Assembly (NCBI GenBank): GCA_014706295.1
Contig: JACSVZ010000007.1
Location: 46,390,975-46,454,974 of the forward strand
DNA length: 64,000 nt
Reading direction: 5' to 3'
Origin: Lycocorax pyrrhopterus obiensis
Taxonomy: Eukaryota > Chordata > Aves > Passeriformes > Paradisaeidae
Shown: positions 12,001-21,600 of the stretch, piece after piece
Layout of the letters: every line of letters begins with the position of its first letter
How positions within the stretch are numbered: position 1 is the first letter of the stretch
The notes under the pieces: generated by a model
Databases searched by the model: none
The model's input: the letters and a program-made list of their open reading frames with translations, nothing else
What the model was told of the DNA's origin: nothing
Position numbers and translations under genes: made by a program

Positions 12001-13393
12001 AAAATTACATGCTAAAGGGATTACAAGCAGAGGGCTAGATCAGAACCTTAAATTAATTTAACAAAACTCAGTAAAGTGACTATCAATATCAAATCAACGT
12101 AAAAATAAAGTGGTTTTATAATGCCTTTCATGGTATACTCTTTAATATGTGATAACCATATTGGAAATTCATTAGTATGCAGAAAACCAAGAGAAGCATA
12201 TGGAAATACATCGTTCAAAGGACTAGGACACAATAAATTTTACAAAAGGCATACAGTATCTTTAGGATGAATGATCACTATGAAAGTAATGTGCACTAAA
12301 ATTGTAGGAGTGGTATTCACTCATTAGTTGTATGAAGCCATTAACTGCACAAAATCATTCTATTTTGCATAACCATTTGTCATATAAAATCATTAGCTCC
12401 CTCCTAAAATTGTTAGAAATGTGAAATGATTTTTCAAAAAAACCATTAGTTACAGGGTATTACACTATAAAAATCAGTGGCATATTACTTCATCATTTTC
12501 TGCATAAAAATGTCTCGGTTATGCAAAATCATTTATGTTGATAAATAATGTTTTAAGTAGCCTTATTGTTCGATAGTCAGGCTGTTAGCTGTTCAGTTCC
12601 AATAGTAATTTTTATGGCCAAGACATTTATTAGTTATGAAAAACTCTGAAATGAACTAGAACAAACACTACTTTCTACCCTGCTAAAATTGACAGTTTTA
12701 AAAAGCAATCTTGTTCACCATAAATGTGCTCTTAGAGTTTTAAATAGTGGCAGCTGTTCCTATTTATTTACCATCATTTTGTTGCTGTTTGAATTCTATT
12801 CACTATGGCTTTCAGGTTCACATTCTCACTTTTTAAGCTAAATTCAGGGACAAGCTTTCATAGCAGTGTTTTTGATCATATCACAGATAGTTTTATATAG
12901 TTGTGCTAGGAAGAGTAATATACACATCAAAATGGAACACATTGTCCTGCTCTCTTGCACAGTAATCAGAAAACTTTTAAGCACATCAGTATCAGTTAAT
13001 TTCTGGAGGTGAAATATTTGAAAATGCAAACTTGTGCTTTAGAAGGAAGGGGTCCCTGTGAGAACCACGTGAAGATGTCTAGTGCTGGGGAGGAACATCC
13101 ACAGATTTCTAACTCAGAAGACCTCTGTTGAAGAAAGGAGCCTTCTCAAGCAATGTTTTCTAGAGGCCAGTTATTTTTACTATTGAATTACCCAGTTATC
13201 ATTTTAAACATCATTGTGTATGGTTCTGTAGAAGCAAGAAAATGGTTTTTCTTCCAAGGAGTCTTTAGGCTAAGATTTGCCAACCTATGTATAAGGAACC
13301 AGAGAGAAACAGATAACATAATGGATACTGACCTCTCTGTTACAGAAGTAATTCATGTCTTGTCAAAACTGCTGACATTCCTTGAATATCACT
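9053..13393. other. AT-rich sequence, mostly featureless
   Basis: No gene or known repeat is recognised over 4.3 kb. Small local structures are present: a short TTTGGTTTGC-type repeat at about 9,990-10,027, and a ~22-bp near-perfect tandem duplication at about 11,201-11,244 (TTATTTAAxCTGTTGTCTTC). A repeat-rich AT segment at 12,290-12,560 is listed separately. No open frame here looks like protein. Confidence 0.4.
12290..12560. repeat. AT-rich block with internal direct and inverted repeats
   Basis: A perfect 12-bp inverted repeat, TTTTGCATAACC (12,363-12,374) and GGTTATGCAAAA (12,517-12,528), sits about 140 bp apart. Direct repeats also occur: CTAAAATTGT at 12,296 and 12,404, and CATTAGTT at 12,322 and 12,444, with AAATCATT words recurring between them. 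This could be an old degenerate tandem repeat with a period near 110-120 bp, a decayed palindromic transposon, or a conserved regulatory block rich in homeodomain/POU-like words. The sequence alone does not decide. Confidence 0.3.
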
Positions 13394-13931
13394 TGTGGTG
13401 TGTTTACCCTGGTCAGAAACTTGGCAGTTTCACCTGTTTGTTCTCTCCCTTCTCCAGTGGGATGGGGAAGAAAATCTGAAGACCGAAAGTGAGAAACAAC
13501 TCACAGGTTGAGATAAAGACAGTTAAATTCATCAAAGAAAGAGAGAAAAAAAGTGATGAAAAGGCAATCGTTTATCAAGCCCCACAAGCAAGACCCAGTG
13601 CCCAGACGTGTCTGAGCAATGACTACTTTGGACAAGATACATCCAAAGCATCTGTTGCTGAGCATACCATTACATAGTAGTGAGTACCCCTTTTGTCAGT
13701 TTGGGTCAGCTATTCCGGCTTCTAGTTGTCCCTTCCCAAATTCTTGTCCACTTCCTGCCTACTCACTGAGGGGGTGTAGTGAAAAACTTAAAGATTCATC
13801 CTTGTGTAAGCACTGTTTAGCAATAGCTAAAATATTTGTATGTCACCAGCACTTTTATTCACAAGTCCAAAACAAGCAGCATATGGGCTGCTATGCAATG
13901 AGCTAACTCCATCACATCCAGACGCAGTACA
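13394..13931. mobile_element. Solo LTR of the same endogenous retrovirus family (copy 2)
   Basis: A more diverged copy beginning TGTGGTGTGTTTACCCTGG. It keeps 'GAGATAAAGACAGTTAAATT' (near 13,511), a piece resembling 'GCATACCATTACATAG', 'TTTTGTCAGTTTGGGTCAGC', and a 3' portion with 'TTCACAAGTCCAAAACA', ending near GACGCAGTACA. The order of words matches copies 1 and 3. Flanking target duplications are not convincing. No retroviral genes adjoin it. Confidence 0.65.
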
Positions 13932-14094
13932 TGACTATATCAGCTATCTAGAAAAACTGTGTTTAAAAAGACATAACACAAACAAACAAAGAAATAAAAC
14001 ACTCACAAAACCCAGGAAAACCTGCCACAAATGGCTACACTCAAAGGTGTGTTGAAGTATTTTCAGGAGGCAAGGCCATTGAATCAGTAATATG

Positions 14095-14180
14095 TTATAT
14101 TCATGGTAAAAATGAAGAAATTAAGAAAGTGGTTTGCTCCATATCAATTGCAGTAGGATTCAAATTCAGTACATGTAACC
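14095..14180 (+). repeat. Spacer repeat of the telomere-like array, copy 1
   Basis: An AT-rich unit running TTATATTCATGGTAAAAATG..., then AAGAAAGTGGTTTGCTCC, ATATCAATTGCAGTAGGATT and CAAATTCAGTACATG. It is followed directly by telomere-like repeats. Two further copies occur at 14,574-14,660 and 14,977-15,060 in the same orientation. The anchor word TCATGG starts at 14,101, 14,584 and 14,987. Confidence 0.85.
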
Positions 14181-14573
14181 GTACACCTAATCCTAAGTCT
14201 AACCCTAAATGTAAACCTAAGCCTAAGCCCTACAAAAACCCTAAAAATAAACCTAAACCCAACCCTAAACTTAACCCAAACTCTAACCCTAACCCAAAAC
14301 CAAAACTAACCCTAAACTTAACACAAAACCTAACCACAAACCAAACCCTAACTCTAAACCTAACACTTACACAAACCCTAAAACTAATCCAAAACACAAC
14401 CCCAACCGTAATGCTAATATAAAAAACTAACGCTAAACCGTAACCCTAACCCAACCATAACCCTAAACCTATCACTAACCCTAACCCTAAACCCTAACAC
14501 CGAACCCTAAACCTAACACTGAACCTAACCCTAACCCTAACCCTAAGATTAAACCTTACCTTAACCCTAACGC
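14181..14573 (+). repeat. Degenerate telomere-like repeat, block A (CCCTAA strand on +)
   Basis: A tract of imperfect hexamers, mainly CCCTAA with many CCTAAA, ACCTAA and ACACTAA variants. Short near-perfect runs occur at about 14,527-14,546. G is almost absent on the plus strand. The reading frames it creates (KPNPKPNP- or LTLNLTL-type peptides, and the [12 protein letters not shown] types on minus) are by-products of the hexamer period and not genes. This is interstitial telomeric sequence, decayed by point mutation and small indels. Confidence 0.92.
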
Positions 14574-14660
14574 TATATTATTTTCATGGTAAAAATGAAG
14601 ACCTTAAGACAGTAGTTTGCTCCATATCATTTGATGTAGGCTTTAAATACACCAAATATA
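14574..14660 (+). repeat. Spacer repeat of the telomere-like array, copy 2
   Basis: Begins TATATTATTTTCATGGTAAA and continues with GAAGACCTTAAGACAGTAG, TTTGCTCCATATCATTTGAT and GTAGGCTTTAAATACACC. It closely matches copy 1 over its whole length and splits telomere-like blocks A and B. Confidence 0.85.
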
Positions 14661-14976
14661 AACCTAACCCTAACCCTAAATGTCACACTAACGCTAACTC
14701 TAATCCTAACCCTAATCCTGAACCTAAGCCGTACCGTAACCCAAAACCTAAACCTAAAGCTAACTCTAAACCAAACCCTAACCCTAACACTAATCACAAA
14801 CCCAACCGAAACCATAAACCTAAAATTAAACCTAACCTTAAACCTAACCCCAAACCCAAAGGAAATGCTAAGCCAAATATTAAACCTAACTCAAACCCTA
14901 ACACTAGCCCCAGACCATAATCCCAAACAAAGCCCAAACCTAACCCTAAAGCTAACCCGAAGAACAACCCTAACAC
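14661..14976 (+). repeat. Degenerate telomere-like repeat, block B
   Basis: Imperfect CCCTAA/CCTAAA hexamers, same strand polarity as block A, with more A-rich variants (AACCTAAA, ATTAAACC). It ends in AACCCTAACACTATAAC, merging into spacer copy 3. Confidence 0.9.
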
Positions 14977-15060
14977 TATAACATATTCATGGCAAAAATG
15001 AAGAGCTTAAGACAATGTATTGCTCAATAAAATTTGGAATAGGCAAAAAATACAAAAAAA
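14977..15060 (+). repeat. Spacer repeat of the telomere-like array, copy 3
   Basis: Begins TATAACATATTCATGGCAAA and continues with ATGAAGAGCTTAAGACAATG, TATTGCTCAATAAAATTTGG and AATAGGCAAAAAATAC. It is the most diverged of the three but is aligned with them throughout. Confidence 0.8.
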
Positions 15061-15420
15061 GAAACCATAAACCTAAAACTAATGCTAATACTAAAAGAAA
15101 ACCTGAAATTAAACCTAACAAAAAACCTAAAACAAAACCTAAATGTAAACATAATACTAAACCAAATTTTAACACTAGAACAAAGACCTAAAACTAAAAC
15201 TAATCCTACCACTGACCTGAACCCTGACTCTAACCCTAAGTAGAACACTAAACCTGCACCAATTCAAACACCACCCTTAACGTTAAAGGCAACCCTAACA
15301 TTAACCAAACCCTAGCCCTAACCCTAACCGTAATCTAAACCCTGACCCTGACCCTAACCCTAACCCCAAACCTAACCCTGTTCTGAACCCTAAACCTAAC
15401 CCACACCCTAAACCTATTCT
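15061..15420 (+). repeat. Degenerate telomere-like repeat, block C
   Basis: The first ~180 bp is strongly decayed (AAACCTAAAACTAATGC, AACAAAAAACCTAAAAC), while the last ~120 bp (15,300-15,420) holds better CCCTAACCCTAACC runs. Same polarity as A and B. The tract ends at ACCTATTCTATTTTTTTTC. Confidence 0.88.
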
Positions 15421-15859
15421 ATTTTTTTTCAATCTGCCCTTCTCCAGGCTGTAACATGGACTCCCCTTCCCCTTCCTGGAGACTGGGGGCACCACTTGCC
15501 AACCTTTGTATTTTCCATCTCTGGGTATTTATTGTATTTTTGAGTATTTCAGTTCTGCTGTGGGTGGGTGTGTAGGTGTGTGGGGACAGGATATGTTTCT
15601 GGGGTTAACATCTAACTGGTTTACTCAATTCTTTTCATTCATTGCAGACACCCTAGGCCCCAAATTTTTCCTTTTAATTTCAGTTTTATTTTGGGGTGAA
15701 ACACAGGTTATTTTTTAAAAATTTCACCTGCTGCTATAAATTTGTCTGATTGGCAGAAGAAAGGAGGAAGCCATTTCCCTTTGGAGGACACGCTCATTCC
15801 AGAGGGTTTCCTCCAAAAATATTGTCTCGAAAACCGAGACACGGAAACCTGACACAAAA
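15421..15859. other. Non-telomeric segment between telomere-like blocks C and D
   Basis: About 440 bp of unassigned sequence. It contains a GT-rich piece (15,555-15,590) and two short inverted repeats just before block D: TTTGGAGGA (15,780-15,788) with TCCTCCAAA (15,809-15,817), and GTCTCG (15,824-15,829) with CGAGAC (15,835-15,840). No homology to the 85-bp spacer is visible. Confidence 0.5.
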
Positions 15860-15972
15860 CGTTACCTTAAATTTAAGGCTAACCTTAACCCAAACCCTAA
15901 CCCTCGTCCTCACCCTAGCCCTAACCCTAACCCTAGCCCTAGCCCTAACCCTAAACCTAATCCAAACTGTAG
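15860..15972 (+). repeat. Degenerate telomere-like repeat, block D
   Basis: A short, comparatively well-kept tract with CCCTAACCCTAACCC, CCCTAGCCCTAGCCC and CTCGTCCTCACCC variants. C-rich strand on +, as in the other blocks. It ends about 40 bp before the LTR-like element that starts at 16,012. Confidence 0.88.
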
Positions 15973-16011
15973 CAGGTTCAGGTCGGAAACCAGGCAGAAA
16001 CACCAATTAAG

Positions 16012-16980
16012 TGTAGTGGTTTGGTTTGAAACATCTATCACTTACTTATTTCCCTTCTATGAGATAAGAATTAGGAGAAAGCAAAGCAGGCACAAAACTT
16101 AAAAGAATATAAAGAAGTTTTTTAACAGACCTAAAAGAAAGAAAAAAAAAGTCAGACTAAACCTTTAGAACACTTTTCTTCTCCCCACCTTTCTCTCTTC
16201 TCCCAGTGACACCGTAAAAAGACAACCCTTGTGATTTTCAGTCAGGTTACCACCTCATATAATAATCTTTTTCAGTTCACTTAGGGAGAGGAGTTTCTCT
16301 TGCTCATGCTATGGAGACATGTCCACAAGAAACAGTCTCTCGTGGCTTCAATGTCACAGCAAGACAGCTGGCTGGGATGGTTCTCTGCTTGCATGTGGAA
16401 GTCTCTTCCCTCGACTTACAGCTTTCCCCACAACTGCTTTTGAGGGTTTAATCTTAGCTAATGGGGTATCATTTTAAGGATGAGCTGTTCAGAAGCAAAA
16501 AGGTCTCTTTACTTATCTGTGAGAGCATCTTCATCTCTAGGAACAGAGGTCTTCTTCTTCCCTGGGAACAAGGGTCTTCATCACTTTAATCTCTCTCTGT
16601 TTAAGTTTCTCATCTAATCACAGCTACTTCAACATTTCAGCTTATTTCAGCACAGGTACTTTTGCTCACAATTGCAGTTTGAACGCTCTACCCCCCGTGC
16701 TTTCATGAAATTACAATGGGTACTTTGATGTATCATAGTCCATCACCATAGCCTTACAACAGAATTTCAGCGTCTAGGTTTGAAGCATCTCCTCTTTCTC
16801 CTCCCTCAGGGTTTCAGCTCTTCCTTCTTACTGACTTTGGTGTCTCTATGGTGTTTTCTTCACATGCCTGAACCTTTCCCTTTCCTTTGACTTGGGAGAG
16901 GATTGATGTCTGCAGGCTTCATCTGTTCTGGAAGAATCGTACAGCACTAACAGAGTTAATCTCACCAGTGCAGTAATCAC
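16012..16980. mobile_element. Long avian LTR, first part
   Basis: Starts TGTAGTGGTTTGGTTTGAAA and contains words I associate with a long LTR common in birds: 'GATAAGAATTAGGAGAAAGC', 'AAAGAATATAAAGAAGTTT', 'GACAACCCTTGTGATTTTCA', 'GTTTAATCTTAGCTAATGGG', 'TTTCAGCGTCTAGGTTTGA' and 'TTGATGTCTGCAGGCTTCAT'. It stops matching my expectation after CAGTAATCAC at 16,971-16,980. The remainder appears to resume near 17,437. TG at the left edge fits an LTR terminus. No gag, pol or env sequence adjoins. Confidence 0.65.
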
Positions 16981-17436
16981 GCAAGGGCATGGACTTCGCA
17001 CACAAGATCGAAAAGTGTGAAGACGTTTATTGCGCAGTGAAGATTCCCTAAAATCCCAGCATACAACAGGATAGAACATCATATAAACAGGAAAGATGTT
17101 CATCACAGTGTCCCCCAATCACCTGGGGTATTGTACAGATGTCAACTATTATGGTAGCAGACAAACAATACCTTATAAGGCTGCAAACTACAATTGTCAC
17201 TTCCCATAGGTCCAACACTGTCCACAAACCCACAATCCTCTCTCAGCCCATCCCTGGTGACCTGGATGCACTCCCAGGGTCGCCTCCAGGCCCAGGAAAG
17301 AGGCTCTCTCTCTGGCCCTCAGGGCCTATCTCGCTACCACCACATAGTGCACCCCAACAACCCGGGCTTTGCAGCTGGAATTGGCTTATCTCTGTTGGTA
17401 ACATGATCTTTTACCTGGTAGCGGCTTCAGATGAAT
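16981..17436 (-). mobile_element. Probable insertion inside the long LTR (possible second LTR)
   Basis: About 455 bp that seems to separate two parts of one LTR. Near its left end the plus strand reads GTGAAGACGTTTATTGCGCA, so the minus strand has an AATAAA hexamer about 45 bp from the end, as expected for an LTR polyadenylation signal in minus orientation. The sequence is more GC-rich toward the right. The edges are inferred from where the host LTR appears to stop and resume, and no clean target duplication is seen. It could instead be a family variant of the host LTR. Confidence 0.3.
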
Positions 17437-17870
17437 TTCGGCCGCACTAGGTGAGAGCTAGCCTGGCCAAGCCGCGCCACAGGCAGCCTGCACGGAGCAG
17501 GGTTGGGGGGACGGCCCGCATGGAGCTGCGGATGGAACAGGGCCATGCAGCTCCAGGGTGGCTGTCTCCTGGCCCGGCCCTGCAGAGAAGGGCCCGGCCC
17601 CGCCGGGCCAAGCCACGGGCCACCCAGTTACCTGTTCAAAACCCAGAAGCAAGAGAGCTTTCATGGGGTTTGTTCGTTCTTAAATGTGGATCAGAGAGGC
17701 GTATCAACCTTTTTATGTTGCTTAAAAAAGATGCCAATATTCGAACAAGCCAGTTGATTGGTTCTATAGGGCCCAGAGGAAGCTGAAAGCACAGCTTTGA
17801 GAAGCATCACTTCAGCGGCTCATGGAGCCCATCCATAATTAAAACTCAATTTGTGCCAAACCATGAAAGA
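17437..17870. mobile_element. Long avian LTR, second part
   Basis: Resumes with TTTCGGCCGCACTAGG, then a GC-rich, CpG-containing stretch (17,460-17,630) with GGCCCGGCCC words, then TTACCTGTTCAAAACCCAG, TTAAATGTGGATCAGAGAGG, CACTTCAGCGGCTCATGGAG and AATTAAAACTCAATTTGTG. These agree with the right-hand part of the LTR starting at 16,012. It ends near CCATGAAAGAAA and passes directly into telomere-like block E. The open frames at 17,451-17,786 reflect GC-rich LTR sequence, not a gene. Confidence 0.55.
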
Positions 17871-18300
17871 AACCTAAAACTAACCCTAAATCTAACCCTA
17901 AACCTAACCCTAAACTTAAGCCTAACTGTAACCCAAACCCTAATCCTAACCCTGAATTTAACCCTAATCCTAAACCAAAACCTAATCCTAACCCTAACTG
18001 TAATGCTAAACCTAACCCTAACCCTAACCTTAACCCTAGCCCTAACCCTAATCTTAACCCTAACCCTAACCCTAATCCAACTCTAAACCTAACAGTAACC
18101 CTAACCCTAACCTTAACCCTAACCCAAACTCTAAACAAAGCCTAACCCTAACACTAATGCTAACCCTAACCCTAACCCTAACCCTAATCCAACCCTAGCT
18201 CTAACCCTAAACATAAACTTAAACTTATTGCTATACTTAACACTAAACCTAACCCTAACCCTAACCAGAAACCTAACCCTAACCCTAACCCTAACCCTAG
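17871..18300 (+). repeat. Degenerate telomere-like repeat, block E
   Basis: The best preserved block, with several uninterrupted runs of three to five CCCTAA units (for example about 18,160-18,186 and 18,272-18,299). Variants include CCTAAA, CCCTAG and CCCTAAT. C-rich strand on +. It begins directly at the right edge of the LTR-like element and ends at CCCTAGTTTTTCTCC. Confidence 0.93.
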
Positions 18301-18424
18301 TTTTTCTCCGTAAACAGCTGGCATTTTATCATGGATTCCTCTTAACATTACAATGCCACACACAATCACTTGCAGCAGTCCTTCTCCATGGAAAAGAAGA
18401 TGTGACACTTTTATACCAAGCAGG

Positions 18425-18603
18425 TGACCAGGCTCTGGCACAGGTCACCTAGAGATGTTGTCGAGTCTACCTCCTTGGGGATATTTAAAAGCCACCTGGG
18501 CATTGTCCCTGGCAACAGAGTCTAGGTGGCCCTGCTAGAGCAGGAGCAACTTGTACCAAATGACCTCCAGAGGTCCCTCCCAACCTCAGCCACTCTATGA
18601 TTA
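18425..18603 (+). mobile_element. CR1 LINE, 3' end fragment
   Basis: Reads 'CAGGCTCTGGCACAGGTCAC', 'AGAGATGTTGTCGAGTCTAC', 'GGCCCTGCTAGAGCAGGAGC', 'GACCTCCAGAGGTCCCTCCC' and ends CACTCTATGATT. This wording belongs to a different CR1 subfamily from the copies at 0.2 and 6 kb. It lies about 125 bp downstream of telomere-like block E. Confidence 0.85.
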
Positions 18604-21600
18604 GCAATCTTTTCCTTTATTTTTTTTCTGAATTGTTTTCAACAGATGAAAGTACAGTTCTTCGTGTGGGCTGCACAGAAGTCAGCAAGTTGTGCATTGT
18701 GAGTGTGGCTCAAGGAAGACCTCCGAGGTCAGCCTAAGCCAAAGCTTTCCATGGCTGACGCCATAGCACTGAATTGAGCCACAAAAACATTTAGGCAAAT
18801 TAGGCAAACTAATTATTTTACAGCCAAACCTCTTAACGATTTACCTCCCCAGGAGCTTATCTAGATTGTTAATCTAAAGGCAACAGAAAAACTCCATTTG
18901 ATTTCAGGAAGCTTTGCCGCAGCTTTCTGGTTGACTTAGCTGCACAGCCTTCAGAAAAGTTGGGCAAGGCATTTCTGCAAGCATGAATTACGCAACTGAA
19001 ATAGCTTTTGAAAAAACTAATCACCTCTGTACAGGACCTGTATTGCCAACATCCACCAGTTTGGTTATGGTAGGGGTATGACAGATGAGAGGTGAAGGCA
19101 AAGGGTGTTTCTCATACATCTTCATCTATATAAGTGGCTAATCTTCCTCTATTTCAAAGGGAATATTTTCTTTTCTTCTGTTTTGGTTTGTTTGTTATCT
19201 CTGAAACACCCACACTAACTCTCTTCTCTTCACAGATCATTATTGTGCACAGGCAATTGCTTGCTTTGACTTTCTGATTTGACAGCTGCTTATTAGACAT
19301 TTCAGAGTTTGCCATAAGCTGCTACCACTGATGCTGTGTTGTTTTTTTCTCACATTGAGCTTCCATGTTCCTCAGTTTTTCAGCCATTGCTACACATTAT
19401 TTAAACTGAACTATTAACAGGCAGTAATATTCATAAATACTTGACTTTTCCTTCCTCTCTTCCAGGCTTTGCAACCAAAGCACGGAGCAAGGAAGTAAAA
19501 CTCAGGTGAAGCAACAACTACTTTAGTATACTTTCTGATTTTCAAAAGGACATCTTTACCTCTGCCTTCCTCCCACACATACTGTCCAAACTCTGTTGCC
19601 CAAGGGTCCATTTCTTGGCCTGAAAGCAGTGTCAAACAAAAACCATAATGACCAACAACTCGTTTTTTTTGTTAAATAACACAAAGGGAAAGTAAAGGAA
19701 AACCCCTATTTAAAGGCACAGTCTCTTGACTAATCTGGAGAAGTAACAGAAACACTGAGTGAAAGCTTCTGGTTCAAACAGGTTATTTTATCAAAAAACA
19801 TCATAACCATCAACATGTTTTGCTCATTTTTCTTGAATTTTGTCAAATAGCTGAAATGGAGAAAACAAAAGTTAAGACAAAATATTAGCCTAGATTGTTG
19901 AGTATTTTCTATGTTTCAGTTTGAGCTATACTTTTAACATTTCTTTCAACTCAATAATCAAGAAAACCCACAGGGAAATCTATACCAGAAAAAAAGTGCT
20001 GAAATCCAAACTACAGCTCTCACTGGGGGATGAAGATAACATTTCATTCAACATAAAATAATACTTTTTGGGTCTTCTAAATTATTCAATAAAGAAAGCT
20101 GTTAAGTTGCCCTTGGCTGTTAACTAAAGTGCCAGCAAACAAAAATTTATCGTGATTAAACATGAAATAACTTTGGAAAAAAACGTGTTGTGTAATGAGC
20201 TGGTTATATAAAAGATGAAGAGTTATTAGTTGTTCAGCTTACTTGTCAGGTTTTTTCCTACCATCAACTGCCCAAGATGAATCTCTGAAGGAAGTACAGT
20301 GTAATTAAGATAGTGTATTTTTCCCGTGAATTTAAACATAAATTTCATGAAAATATTTCCTCTCTTCATAGGTTTAACAGTGCAAAGAGTGCAGCCTAAA
20401 AACTGTGCACTTGTTGCATCTATATTTAAGATGTTTGGTTTTAATTGAATAAATAAACTCATGAATAAATGGTCATTTTGGAGATACGAACAAAAGACAT
20501 TATTTTATACTAGTGCCACCTTTATAAAAATCACACAAGTGGTTTGTGCAATATCCATGTTTCTGGTTCAAGAGTTTCTTACTGTCTTGAGTAATGCCTA
20601 GTGCTTTTAGAACTTTCTCATTCATTCTAACTGCAGCTGTTCACACAGTCTATACAGAATTACAGTGTCTGTTTAAGCAGTCTGGACTGACATTTTTCTC
20701 CTTTGTCAATCTGTTTCAACCATGCTTCCTAAACAGTTCAGAGACCCTGAGCAGATTTTAGCATTCACTGCTGCTAATTGTTATTAAAGAAGAAAGCAAA
20801 CCACAGATCCAGATCCAAAATCACTGTGAGTTTGTGATTCTGCTGGTAGCGTAACACTCAGCTCTGACAGCAACCAAAGAGATCACTGATGGCAAAAGAA
20901 AGTGCCACTGGTGTACTTCCACCATCATATTTAATGAATGCAGTTCTGAAGCCAGAACTAATTTCACTGAGCTAGGCAATACCACCATCAGTTTTGGAAA
21001 AATTCCATGGATTTTCTTCCTGGATGCATCTTTTGGCATCCAAATACTTTTGTAACTCTGTTCTTTGCACCCAAAAGAAACCCAACCCTATTTGGTAGGT
21101 TTTTGCCTGGCTGAAGTGAAATAGCATATTAAGACAATCTCCATAGTAATGCTGCATGAGGTTTATTTCTCCAAAGATTTTATTTTTGTGAGATGCAACT
21201 CTTAGCTAGTTACTGAATAGTGCACAGTGAAACAATTCTCTAACAGCTTCATTTCTGTGGAAGATCATACTTTTTATTTTACCTATTTTTGTCTTCAAAA
21301 AAAAGCAAAGACTGTTTTTGTCAATATCCATGCAGTAAGTAAACTCCAATCTTTTAAAAATTCTTATATCTCACAAAATGTTGTTTGTTTACTGGTAAAA
21401 ACTAGAGAAATTATTCAATGCAAGCAAATGACTGGCTGTTTTATTTAAGAGTTACAAGAGATAAAGTGTTGTCAACATATCTGACAGCTGTATTAATAAT
21501 TCATGCTTCTTTTTCCTTTTGAAAACACAATCTCTGCAACACTATGAATCATTCTTTTGTTTCTTACCATGATACTAGATAAGCTAAATTCAAACACTCT

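Noticed and set aside
17451..17786. 111-codon Arg/Pro-rich open frame
   Set aside because: It lies in the GC-rich part of an LTR-like element, with overlapping open frames on both strands and no recognisable domain.
14181..18300. Head-to-head telomere fusion point
   Set aside because: All blocks have the same polarity, and no TTAGGG-to-CCCTAA switch is present in the window.
14129..18452. Many open frames of 60-103 codons with repeats such as LTLNLTL, KPNPKP, GLGLGL and RVRVRV
   Set aside because: A six-base repeat without stops is open in several frames on both strands. These are products of the CCCTAA hexamer, not genes.
19235..19300. Exon candidate after CTCTCTTCTCTTCACAG
   Set aside because: Every frame stops within about 45 bp and no donor follows.
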